From an uncultured Prevotella sp. (GTDB lineage: Bacteria > Bacteroidota > Bacteroidia > Bacteroidales > Bacteroidaceae), in assembly GCA_900770845.1 (NCBI GenBank), contig CAAGLS010000116.1:1-12676 (forward strand): a stretch of 12,676 bases of DNA, written 5' to 3'. The translations under genes and the position numbers were made by a program. The notes under the pieces were generated by a model, which was not told the origin of the DNA, ran no database searches, and saw only the letters and a list, made by a program, of their open reading frames with translations. This document shows positions 1 to 6,098 of the stretch, in pieces; position 1 is the first letter of the stretch, and the number at the start of each line of letters is the position of its first letter.

Positions 1-324
1 CAGCAGGGAATAAAAGAGGGGTTGGAGCAAGGAATGAAGCAAGGAATGAAGCAAGGAATGAAGAAGGGACTGGAGATAGGGATGCAGAAAGGAATGGAGC
101 AAGGAATGCAAAAGGGAATGGAGAAAGGAATGCAAAAGGGAATGGAGAAAGGAATGCAAAAGGGAATGGAGAAAGGAATGGAGAAAGGAATGGAGAAAGG
201 AATGGAAGAAGGAAGGGCAGCCATGTCCATAGAGATTGCCAAAAGATTGAAAGCCCTCAACTATTCTTCCGCAGAAATCTCCAAAGCTACGGGCCTGCCT
301 ATCCACCAGATTGAAAAGCTATAA
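1..324 (+). CDS. Rpn family nuclease / putative transposase, C-terminal end (partial)
   Basis: The reading frame is open from base 1 with no start, so this is the 3' end of a gene that begins upstream. The visible part is a charged, methionine- and glycine-rich tract of four-residue units (GMEK, GMQK, GMEQ). It is followed by a compact C-terminal segment, IEIAKRLKALNYSSAEISKATGLP, ending in IEKL. That arrangement is typical of the tail of Rpn/PD-(D/E)XK proteins annotated as 'putative transposase or invertase', in which a helix-turn-helix-like end of the form 'iAxxLkxxgls.eeIakaTGLsxxeIexL' follows a repetitive EG/KG helix. The nuclease domain itself lies outside the window, so the family call rests only on the tail. 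Rpn proteins are thought to promote RecA-independent recombination. The TTG at 22 and the internal ATGs are not credible starts. Confidence 0.72.
   Translation, partial: QQGIKEGLEQGMKQGMKQGMKKGLEIGMQKGMEQGMQKGMEKGMQKGMEKGMQKGMEKGMEKGMEKGMEEGRAAMSIEIAKRLKALNYSSAEISKATGLPIHQIEKL
19..210 (+). repeat. 12-bp in-frame tandem repeat inside the Rpn-like gene
   Basis: Sixteen 12-bp units of the form GGAATGSARAAR run without interruption, each encoding four residues such as GMEK. From 103 to 174 they form three identical 24-bp double units (GMQKGMEK). These are followed by repeated GGAATGGAGAAA units. Perfect identity of adjacent units suggests recent slippage or unequal recombination. Because units are multiples of three, length changes keep the frame. 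Confidence 0.9.
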
Positions 325-778
325 CCTCTAAGTTTATTGTTTCAAAAAAGACAAAAAACAGCATACAGCATAAAGTGGAACTTGTAGAACGCATAGATGT
401 CCTATAACATCAGACAAACTTCGCAATACCAAGGATTCATAAGGGGCGGACGAAGCTGACAAGCCCTGTGTTTTTTAGTTTTATAACCAAAACCAAGAAA
501 ATCCTTTGTGCCAGCGCCAAGGAGTCAAAGCCGTTTGCCAGATGATGACGGTTAGAGGCGAAGCCTCTCACAAGCCATTACCCGGCAAACGGCAAATCCT
601 CCTCTGCCGGGTGATGACGCTGACACAAGGGAAAACCTCAAAACACTGTCATACCGTTTTAACGCATTCAAGAACGTGCCTTCGGCAATATGATGGATAT
701 TGCGCGCCAATGATTGTGATGGCGCTGAAAGACGACAATCCCAACCACTGTATTGCCTTACTGAAATCTGTCGAAATG
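325..778. other. Gene-free stretch upstream of the galactanase
   Basis: No credible gene is visible. Bases 325-478 are AT-rich with no recognisable element. From 479 a hairpin-rich repeat (A1, listed separately) begins. Beyond it, 632-778 has short stems such as GCAATAT/ATATTGC (685-691 with 697-703). A 99-codon open frame (506-805) and an antisense one (552-851) run through the repeat, but their predicted sequences show no domain, signal peptide or plausible composition. Confidence 0.6.
479..631. repeat. Dispersed hairpin element, family A, copy 1 (A1)
   Basis: The outer arms CCTTTGTGCCAGCGCCA (503-519) and TGACGCTGACACAAGGG (615-631) are inverted repeats matching at 14 of 17 positions. A perfect 10-bp inner stem, GCCGTTTGCC/GGCAAACGGC, joins 530-539 to 584-593. 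Its loop holds a further AGAGGC-GAA-GCCTCT hairpin. Copy A2 near 5660 shares the left arm, a 17-base block at 588-604 that recurs at 5701-5717, and the right arm CTGACACAARGRARAACCT. The left flank, rich in ACCAAAACC, also matches A2. The far boundary of this copy is not clear. No open frame of note is present. Confidence 0.75.
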
Positions 779-810
779 TTTTGCGCTCTAACCAAAAAGC
801 TGTAATTTTG
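779..810 (+). promoter_or_regulatory. Bacteroidetes-type promoter for the galactanase gene
   Basis: TTTTG at 779-783 is separated by exactly 19 bases from TAATTTTG at 803-810. This matches the Bacteroidetes sigma-ABfr consensus (-33 TTTG, -7 TAnnTTTG). Transcription would start near 816, leaving a leader of about 20 bases before the ATG at 837. Confidence 0.75.
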
Positions 811-836
811 TCAGCGATAATAAGATACAACCCGAA

Positions 837-2096
837 ATGAAGACTTACCATTACCTCTTGGCGGCACTGCTCTCGGTGTCCGCCCTCACGGCCAACGCCC
901 AGAAACTTGTGGGCGGCGACATCTCGCTCCTCCCCTCATACGAGGAAAAGGGAGCAAAATATTCTGACCACAGCGGCAACGCCATACCATCCCTCCTGCC
1001 CTACCTGAGGCAGCAGGGATGGAACGCCATGCGCGTGCGCCTCTTCGTCGATCCGGCCAACGCCACCGACGAAGAAAAGAGGCAGGGGGTGGCGCAGGAC
1101 CTCGGCTACGTGAAGTCGCTGGCCAAACGCATCAAGGACGAGGGCTTCAAGCTCATCCTCGACTTCCACTATTCCGACACATGGGCCGACCCTGGGAAGC
1201 AGTGGACTCCCTCCTCCTGGCTCCAGCTCGACGACGCGGCCTTGGGCGAGAGGCTCTATGCCTACACCAAGGACGCACTGCAGCAGCTGAAGGACGCAGG
1301 AGCCTGCCCCGACTACATCCAGACGGGCAACGAAATCTCGTTTGGCATGCTCTGGGGCGCACGCGACACGCAGGCCAACCGCTGCTACACCGACAGCCCC
1401 ACGGCCAACTGGAACCGCTTCACCTCTCTGCTCTCCCAAGCCACCAAGGCCTGCCGCGAGGCTTGCCCCGAGGCCAAGGTCATCCTCCACTCGGAGCGCA
1501 GCTGCGACCCCACCGTGCTGCTCGACTTCCTGAGCCGCATGCAAGAGGCCGGCGTGGACTACGACGTGTTGGGACTGAGCTACTACCCCTACTACCACGG
1601 CTCCCTTGAGACGCTCTCCTCCACCCTCTCACAGGTGGAGAAGACCCACGGCGACAAGAAAATCATGATTGTAGAGACCGGCTATCCCGCCCACTGGGCC
1701 ATCGGCGGCTCCACCTACGACTTCTCCTCCACCTACCCCTACACCGACGAGGGACAGAAGAAGTTCACCGACGACCTCATCACCACCCTCCACCGGCACG
1801 CCAACGTGACGGGACTCTTCTGGTGGTGGCCCGAGGCCAACGAGTATGGCATCAACTGGCAGGAAGCCGTCACCTCCAACTGGTACAACAGCACGCTCTT
1901 CGACAACGAGACGGGCCGCGCCTACAGCGCGCTCAACGAACTGACCCTCTTCGCCGACGGGCAGACCGGCATCAGCGCGCCCACCGCCACACGCACAACA
2001 CCCATCCGCGCCGCACGCTACAACCTCCAGGGCATGCCCCTTGCCCAGCCCCAAGGCCTCTACATCATGGACGGGAAGAAGATTCTCGGCCAATAG
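837..2096 (+). CDS. Secreted arabinogalactan endo-beta-1,4-galactanase, GH53
   Basis: The 419-residue protein begins with a signal peptide (residues 1-21, cut after ANA before Q22). With no lipobox cysteine, it is exported but not a lipoprotein. The rest is a GH53 (beta/alpha)8 barrel that hydrolyses beta-1,4-galactan in pectic arabinogalactan I side chains. Family marks include the early GGDIS strand, LILDFHYSDTWADP (106-119), the acid/base glutamate E166 in TGNEISFG, and the nucleophile E280 in IVETGYP. LFWWWPE (327-333) follows at the end of the barrel. The C-terminus (395-415, YNLQGMPL then GLYIMDGKK) resembles the short sorting-like motif of many Prevotella exported proteins. The gene stands alone: no SusC/SusD pair or other glycan genes adjoin it. 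The start is supported by the signal peptide and the promoter 27 bases upstream. Confidence 0.93.
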   Translation: MKTYHYLLAALLSVSALTANAQKLVGGDISLLPSYEEKGAKYSDHSGNAIPSLLPYLRQQGWNAMRVRLFVDPANATDEEKRQGVAQDLGYVKSLAKRIKDEGFKLILDFHYSDTWADPGKQWTPSSWLQLDDAALGERLYAYTKDALQQLKDAGACPDYIQTGNEISFGMLWGARDTQANRCYTDSPTANWNRFTSLLSQATKACREACPEAKVILHSERSCDPTVLLDFLSRMQEAGVDYDVLGLSYYPYYHGSLETLSSTLSQVEKTHGDKKIMIVETGYPAHWAIGGSTYDFSSTYPYTDEGQKKFTDDLITTLHRHANVTGLFWWWPEANEYGINWQEAVTSNWYNSTLFDNETGRAYSALNELTLFADGQTGISAPTATRTTPIRAARYNLQGMPLAQPQGLYIMDGKKILGQ

Positions 2097-2119
2097 CAGG
2101 ACGCGAGGCCGACGAAAAC

Positions 2120-2165
2120 CGTCGTCCCCCGCCCTCTCCATCATGGGGAGGCGCGGGGGACGACG
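2120..2165 (+). terminator. Strong hairpin after the galactanase gene
   Basis: CGTCGTCCCCCGC pairs with the complementary GCGGGGGACGACG about 20 bases on, with further CTCC/GGAG pairing around an ATCAT loop. It lies 24 bases after the stop codon. No T-run follows, so it may stabilise the mRNA end or act with Rho rather than as a classic intrinsic terminator. Confidence 0.5.
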
Positions 2166-2191
2166 CGTTCATGCCCACTGGGGCACAAGAC

Positions 2192-2228
2192 AAAAAAAAA
2201 CACTGCAACTCATCGCGAGCAGCAGTGT
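2192..2228 (-). terminator. Intrinsic terminator, minus strand
   Basis: Read on the minus strand, ACACTGC (2228-2222) pairs with GCAGTGT (2206-2200) and is followed at once by a run of nine T (2200-2192). This is a textbook Rho-independent layout. It cannot serve the plus-strand galactanase, because the T-run is on the other strand. Confidence 0.75.
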
Positions 2229-2388
2229 AAAGCCTATGTTTAACTAAAATCCTTTCTTAGTAATCGGAAGTCTCACGACTTCCTCGTTACCTGTAAATTC
2301 GTTAAACAATCTTTTAATCTACCTTAAAACCTAATAACTAAAAACCTAAATCTATTACTACTAACCTAAACAATCTATTAATCTTTTG
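2192..2388 (-). ncRNA. Candidate structured small RNA, minus strand
   Basis: A promoter at 2395-2426 and an intrinsic terminator at 2192-2228, both on the minus strand, frame a transcript of about 197 nt with no open frame of note. The 3' half folds well. GTTTAAC (2307-2301) pairs with GTTAAAC (2244-2238). Inside it, GGAAGTC (2283-2277) pairs with GACTTCC (2272-2266) under a GTGA tetraloop of GNRA type, and GTAA (2290-2287) pairs with TTAC (2263-2260). The 5' half is purine- and T-rich, with repeated TTAGGTT-like motifs. I could not place it in a named RNA family. 6S RNA was considered, but the ends do not pair as a 6S closing stem. An alternative is an untranslated leader that ends early. 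Confidence 0.62.
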
Positions 2389-2394
2389 ACACTG

Positions 2395-2426
2395 CAAAGG
2401 TATACATAATTTCGCCACCAACCAAA
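2395..2426 (-). promoter_or_regulatory. Bacteroidetes-type promoter, minus strand, for the small RNA
   Basis: On the minus strand, TTTG (2426-2423) precedes TACCTTTG (2402-2395) by 20 bases. This fits -33 TTTG / -7 TAnnTTTG. Transcription would start near 2388 and run towards the terminator ending at 2192. Confidence 0.65.
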
Positions 2427-2461
2427 CATTATCGTATACTTTTAATTGTTTTTAGCCTTTT

Positions 2462-2498
2462 CTTGATTTAAATCAAGGATTTTTGTGCAAATTGCACA
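2462..2498. promoter_or_regulatory. Two adjacent palindromes resembling Crp/Fnr-family operators
   Basis: CTTGATTTAAATCAAG (2462-2477) is a perfect 16-bp palindrome and contains TTGAT-N4-ATCAA, the classic FNR box. Six bases on, TGTGCAAATTGCACA (2484-2498) is a perfect 15-base palindrome of TGTG-N7-CACA form. The centres are about 21.5 bases apart, or two helical turns. The first is about 81 bases upstream of the inferred small-RNA start. That these bind a Crp/Fnr-type regulator is inference from the motif. Confidence 0.5.
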
Positions 2499-2916
2499 GA
2501 TTTCTAGCCAAACAGGCCTATTATTAACGATTTTCATGGTGACAGCGGGTGTTTGATGTGATGTTGTCATTTGTGGGCGAAAAACAACTTACACCGCCCT
2601 GACCGCCTAAAGTTTCCTTTACAGTCTTTTCCACCCCCCCCTCTCTACATATTTTTTCATTGTTTAAGGGTTGTTATAAATATTAATTATGAGTATGGGA
2701 TGAAACGCCCAATGGCCTTCGTCGCCATCAGGCAGCGCGCACATGGCCACGCATACACTCCACGCCGTCCACATCGGAGCCGAAAGCTGAAAGGCTGACG
2801 CCAAACGGCCGTCGCATGGCGGCAATTCCTGTTGCCCACATTCCCTTGCAGACAAAATATAGGCGCACTGCCACAAAAAATCCATTCCCAAGGCGGTGTT
2901 TCTTCTTTTTTTTCCG
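2499..2916. other. Gene-free stretch before the phosphate symporter gene
   Basis: No credible coding frame, RNA gene or repeat is visible. The part up to about 2700 is AT-rich with a C-run near 2633. The part 2700-2870 is more GC-rich and has open frames on both strands (2571-2798 plus, 2664-2927 and 2687-2950 minus) without any recognisable protein features. It could be decayed coding DNA, but no family is recognisable. Confidence 0.5.
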
Positions 2917-2924
2917 TATATTTG
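2917..2924 (+). promoter_or_regulatory. -7 box for the Na+/phosphate symporter gene
   Basis: TATATTTG is an exact TAnnTTTG -7 element. A good -33 TTTG is not seen at the usual distance, so the site is called on the -7 box and its position. Transcription would start near 2931, about 25 bases before the ATG at 2956. The upstream in-frame GTG at 2896 lies inside this promoter, so it cannot be the start used from it. Confidence 0.6.
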
Positions 2925-2955
2925 CAACAGAATTGTAACATTGGATACAAATTAT

Positions 2956-4710
2956 ATGACTACAAGCGCTTATCTGCTGATTTTTTGCAAGATCTTAGGT
3001 TCTCTTGCTCTATTGATTTATGGTATGAAAATCATGAGCGAGGCTCTGCAGAAGATGGCAGGCTCCCAACTGCGGCACATTCTCGCCGCCATGACAACGA
3101 ATCGGTTCACAGGCATGCTCACAGGTACGTTCATCACCTGCGCGGTGCAATCCTCATCAGCCACCACGGTGATGACCGTGAGCTTCGTCAACGCCGGTCT
3201 GCTGACGCTCGCCCAAGCCATCTCGGTCATCATGGGCGCCAACATCGGAACCACCCTCACCGCATGGGTGATGTCGCTGGGCTACAACGTAGACCTCACA
3301 GTGGTGGTCTTCCCCGCGTTCTTCATCGGCATCATCCTCATCTACAGCAAGAGCAAGCGCTATATCGGCGACTTCCTTTTCGGCATTGCCTTCTTGTTCT
3401 TCTCACTGGTCTTGCTCAGTGCCGCCGGAAAGGAACTCGACCTGGAACACAACCCCGAGGCCATGGCCTTCTTCTCATCGTTCGACGTCAACAGCCATTG
3501 GTCCATCATCGCCTTCGTGCTCATCGGAACGCTCATCACCTGCATCGTGCAGAGCTCCGCCGCCGTGATGGCCATCACCATCCTGCTTTGCTCCACGGGC
3601 GTGCTTCCTATATATTTAGGCATCGCGCTGGTGATGGGCGAGAACATCGGCACCACCGCCACGGCCAACCTCGCCGCCTTGGGGGCCAACACGCAGGCGC
3701 GCCGCGCCGCCCTGGCCCACCTGCTCTTCAATGTGTTTGGCGTGCTGTGGGTGCTGTGCCTCTTCTATCCTTTTGTCAACTTCGTCTGCTCACTCGTGGG
3801 CTACGACCCCGCAGCCTCAGGCTACACCACAGCCCAGAAGGCCAAGCTGCTCCCCATCGTGCTGGCCGCTTTCCACACCTGCTTCAACGTCATCAACACG
3901 GGCATCCTCATCTGGTTCATCCCACAGATAGAAAAGGCCGTGTGCTACATCATCAAGCCCAAGGCCAACGCCGAGGACGACGACTTCCGTCTCCGCTTCA
4001 TTCAGACGGGCATCATGAAGACGCCCGAGCTCTCCGTGCTTGAGGCCCAAAAGGAGATACAAAGCTTCGGCGAGCGCATACAGCGCATGTTCGGCATGGT
4101 GCGCGAGCTGCTGCAGGAGAAGGACGAGCAGAAGTTCGCCAAGACCTTTGCCCGCATAGAGAAGTACGAGGGCATCAGCGACAAGATGGAGATAGAGATA
4201 GCCCACTACCTCGACCAAGTGAGCGACGCCCACCTGAGCGACGACACGAAGGGAAAGATCCGCGCCATGCTGCGCGAGATCTCAGAGATAGAGAGCATCG
4301 GCGACAGCTGCTACAACATGGCGCGCACCATCAAGCGCAAGCACACGGGCAAGGAGGACTTCACCGAGCACCAGTATGAGGAGGTGCACCAGATGTTCGA
4401 GCTCACCGACGACGCGCTGACGCAGATGAACACGCTCTTCAACAACCGCCGGGAGCTGGGCGACGTGAACCGCTCCTTCAACATCGAGAACGAGATCAAC
4501 AACTACCGCAACCAGCTCAAGACGGAGAACATCAACTCGGTGAACAACCACGAGTACGACTACGGCATCGGCACGATGTTTATGGACTTGATACAGGAGT
4601 GCGAGAAGTTGGGCGACTATGTGGTCAACGTGGTCGAGGCCCGCATGGGCGTGCGCGAGCCAGAGCCCGAGGACGGAATCCCCGTGGCCACCATGGCCGC
4701 AGCTTCGTAG
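2956..4710 (+). CDS. Na+/phosphate cotransporter family protein with PhoU-like domain
   Basis: This is a 584-residue inner-membrane protein of the NptA / NaPi-II type, expected to carry phosphate inward with sodium. The N-terminal 330 residues are hydrophobic, with two inverted-repeat halves. Each half has the diagnostic QSS motif, QSSSATT (65-71) and QSSAAV (199-204), followed by GANIGTT (94-100) and GENIGTT (228-234). Residues about 350-565 form a soluble helical PhoU-like region with acidic motifs such as ESIGD (446-450) and EKLGD (550-554). The fusion of transporter and PhoU-like tail is common in bacteria and suggests built-in regulation, although phosphate specificity is inferred from the family. 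The ATG at 2956 is chosen over the GTG at 2896 because TM1 begins right after it and the promoter overlaps the longer version. It stands alone and converges on the next gene. Confidence 0.9.
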   Translation: MTTSAYLLIFCKILGSLALLIYGMKIMSEALQKMAGSQLRHILAAMTTNRFTGMLTGTFITCAVQSSSATTVMTVSFVNAGLLTLAQAISVIMGANIGTTLTAWVMSLGYNVDLTVVVFPAFFIGIILIYSKSKRYIGDFLFGIAFLFFSLVLLSAAGKELDLEHNPEAMAFFSSFDVNSHWSIIAFVLIGTLITCIVQSSAAVMAITILLCSTGVLPIYLGIALVMGENIGTTATANLAALGANTQARRAALAHLLFNVFGVLWVLCLFYPFVNFVCSLVGYDPAASGYTTAQKAKLLPIVLAAFHTCFNVINTGILIWFIPQIEKAVCYIIKPKANAEDDDFRLRFIQTGIMKTPELSVLEAQKEIQSFGERIQRMFGMVRELLQEKDEQKFAKTFARIEKYEGISDKMEIEIAHYLDQVSDAHLSDDTKGKIRAMLREISEIESIGDSCYNMARTIKRKHTGKEDFTEHQYEEVHQMFELTDDALTQMNTLFNNRRELGDVNRSFNIENEINNYRNQLKTENINSVNNHEYDYGIGTMFMDLIQECEKLGDYVVNVVEARMGVREPEPEDGIPVATMAAAS

Positions 4711-4740
4711 CCGCCCAAGGCGCCAGCCGCACCAAAGCGC

Positions 4741-4791
4741 CGGAGCCGGCGTGGGAGCCAGACACCTGTCCTGGTCTCCACGCCGGCTCCG
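4741..4791. terminator. Hairpin between convergent genes
   Basis: A perfect 14-bp stem, CGGAGCCGGCGTGG (4741-4754) with CCACGCCGGCTCCG (4778-4791), is extended inward by GAG/CTC and CCAG/CTGG pairing. It sits between the two convergent stop codons and could end transcription from either side. No T-run flanks it on either strand. Confidence 0.6.
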
Positions 4792-4809
4792 CCGTGTATG
4801 CGCGCTGGC

Positions 4810-5226
4810 CTATTTCTTCCCCGAGAAGAGGCCACGGAAGAATCCGTTCACCTTGGCCCCCACCTTGCCGGCTCCCTTCTTCACCTTGCCGCTGGCCTCG
4901 TCCACGCTGTCTGAAGCCTCGTCGGCCGAGCGCGTGGCCCTCCGGCTGGCCCTCTGGCGCAGGTAGCGGGTGCGGTATTCGGTGTAGTCCTCAATCTGTG
5001 GGGCGGTCATCTCCTCCTTATATATATTATGGTATTGGTAGGTGAGTTCCTCAAACACCGAGTCGTTGTATTCCATGCGCTCCTCCGTGGGGTTCTTGTC
5101 GGTCCACGCCGTATCGACAAACTGCTTGTAGCGGTTGACGAAACGCTGCGCGTCTTGTGCGCCGGCTCCGAGGGCAGACATCAGCGCCACGGCCACGAGT
5201 GCTGTCTTCATCATTCCTTGTCTCAT
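4810..5226 (-). CDS. Small exported protein of unknown function
   Basis: The 138-residue product has a signal peptide whose core is MKTALVAVALMSALGAGA, cut before Q24, so it is probably periplasmic. The mature part (24-95) is polar and helical with many tyrosine and acidic residues (YKQFVDTAW, EELTYQYHNIYKEEMT, YTEYRTRYLRQ). A basic, glycine-rich tail (96-138) ends in GFFRGLFSGKK, which could be a short amphipathic membrane-binding helix. From memory the central part resembles small Bacteroidales exported proteins of the DUF6565 kind, but I am not sure and assign no function. Translation could start at 5226 or at the M5/M6 codons (5214 or 5211); the signal peptide fits M6 best. Its own promoter lies just upstream. 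Confidence 0.75.
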   Translation of the reverse strand: MRQGMMKTALVAVALMSALGAGAQDAQRFVNRYKQFVDTAWTDKNPTEERMEYNDSVFEELTYQYHNIYKEEMTAPQIEDYTEYRTRYLRQRASRRATRSADEASDSVDEASGKVKKGAGKVGAKVNGFFRGLFSGKK

Positions 5227-5254
5227 ATCTTTCTTTTATAAATGGTTACCTTGG

Positions 5255-5286
5255 CAAAGGTAAAGGAAATTGCCGTCACTTCCAAC
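5255..5286 (-). promoter_or_regulatory. Bacteroidetes-type promoter for the small exported protein
   Basis: On the minus strand, GTTGG (5286-5282) precedes TACCTTTG (5262-5255) by 19 bases. The -7 box is an exact TAnnTTTG and the -33 box is a partial match. The start would be near 5248, giving a leader of about 22 bases. Confidence 0.62.
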
Positions 5287-5437
5287 TGCGTTTAGTTTTT
5301 TTTATCGAAATTTGTTCTATCTGCTACAAAATGTAAATGTTAAGCGGATTTCTTTTGAAAATTAGGATGTTCAATTCCATGTACCATTTCCTCTTTGAAA
5401 ACCGCATTTCAGGCTATGGAAAATCCACAGCTAAATT

Positions 5438-5636
5438 AAGGTCGGTTCTAAAAATTAGGTCGAGGCGTATTCTGCCAGCTATCGAGTCTCAAAACGTAAG
5501 CCGAAGAGGGAGTGTAGCGGGCTGCACGACCGATGAGACTTCACGTTTTGAGACCGTCAGATGCAGAAGACGGCCGAAACAACATGTATCCGTATCAGCT
5601 TGGTTTCTAAACCCAATTATTAGAACCGGCCTCGAC
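5438..5636. repeat. Dispersed hairpin element, family B, copy 1 (B1)
   Basis: Terminal inverted repeats GGTCGGTTCTAAAAATTAGG (from 5440) and the 21-base arm at 5611-5631 match at 18 of 21 positions. The left 34 bases (5438-5471) are identical to 12503-12536, and 5471-5532 matches 12614-12676 closely. Inside, GTCTCAAAACGT (5486-5497) pairs perfectly with ACGTTTTGAGAC (5543-5554). Within that loop, GTGTAGC pairs with GCTGCAC (5512-5518 with 5521-5527). At about 200 bp with terminal inverted repeats and no gene, it resembles a MITE or a mobile structured RNA. The right end abuts element A2. Confidence 0.78.
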
Positions 5637-5747
5637 AATTATTGATTTAGACAAAAACCAATAAATCCCTTTGTGCCAGAGCCAATGGACTCAGCCCTAC
5701 AAACGGCAAATCCTCCTGCGTCGGATCTTGGCACTGACACAAAGAAG

Positions 5748-5897
5748 AACCTTGAAAACAGGCTGGCGCGGCGATGTGTCCGCTACCCGGGAGGGTCCGC
5801 TGCCCTCAGCGGACACATATCAATCCTGAAGTAAGTTTTGTAAGTTTGTAAGTTTTTTTGTAGATACAAGGAACCGCGCCAGCCTGTTTTCAAGGTT
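5748..5897. repeat. Perfect 24-bp inverted repeat with nested competing hairpins
   Basis: The arms 5748-5771 and 5874-5897 are exact reverse complements, with key bases CTTGAAAACAGGCTGGCGCG. In the 102-base interior, AGCGGAC (about 5809) can pair either with GTCCGCT near 5779 or with a second GTCCGCT near 5798. The second option gives a compact 8-bp stem with a CCCT loop. A short direct repeat, GTAAGTTT three times (about 5831-5855), follows. Confidence 0.8.
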
Positions 5898-5900
5898 TTT

Positions 5901-6025
5901 CTTGCTGTGATGCAAGCCTGAGGCACTAAGGCTGTTTCTTCACCGTAGCCGGCTTGCCGAAGCTGCTTCGGAGCAAGCCGGATACGGAGAAGAAACAACA
6001 GGCGCAGCCCTTGCATCGCAGCAAG
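5901..6025. repeat. Long near-perfect hairpin inside A2
   Basis: CTTGCTGTGATGCAAG (5901-5916) pairs with 6010-6025 at 15 of 16 positions. The inner arm 5934-5957 (GTTTCTTC to CCGGCTTGC) pairs with 5973-5996 at 22 of 24. The apex, CGAAG-CTG-CTTCG, closes it. The whole unit is about 125 bases and would form a rod-like RNA or a DNA cruciform. Confidence 0.8.
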
Positions 6026-6098
6026 GGGTTTTACTGGTTTTTGTCACAATAAGACCCTAAATTCAACAGCAGTAGTCAACCAAAAGCGTTAAGCTACA

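Larger units (their letters stand above)
5650..6045. repeat. Dispersed hairpin element, family A, copy 2 (A2), composite
   Basis: A 24-base arm at 5650-5673 is inverted at 6022-6045 with 21 of 24 matches, defining a 396-bp unit. Inside it are three successive stems. The first is CTTTGTGCCAGAGCCAA (5669-5685) with TTGGCACTGACACAAAG (5728-5744), as in A1. The second is a perfect 24-bp stem (5748-5771 with 5874-5897). The third is a long near-perfect hairpin (5901-6025). No gene is visible; the minus-strand open frame at 5783-6016 runs through the stems and lacks any recognisable protein feature. Confidence 0.78.

Noticed and set aside
506..805. 99-codon open frame in the gap before the galactanase
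   Set aside because: It runs through the stems of element A1 and into the galactanase promoter. No protein features are visible.
936..1598. 220-codon minus-strand frame inside the galactanase gene
   Set aside because: Same cause: low-complexity V/G/A/H sequence antisense to a clear GH53 enzyme.
2192..2388. 6S RNA as identity of the minus-strand transcript
   Set aside because: The length fits, but the 5' and 3' ends do not form the long closing stem and central bubble expected. The terminator uses the 3' end.
2832..4043. 403-codon plus-strand frame overlapping the symporter gene
   Set aside because: It is the +1-shifted reading of the transporter gene, rich in R and H, with no membrane segments or domain.
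5337..5645. 102-codon open frame covering element B1
   Set aside because: It coincides with the inverted-repeat element. Base pairing of its parts explains the sequence better than coding does.
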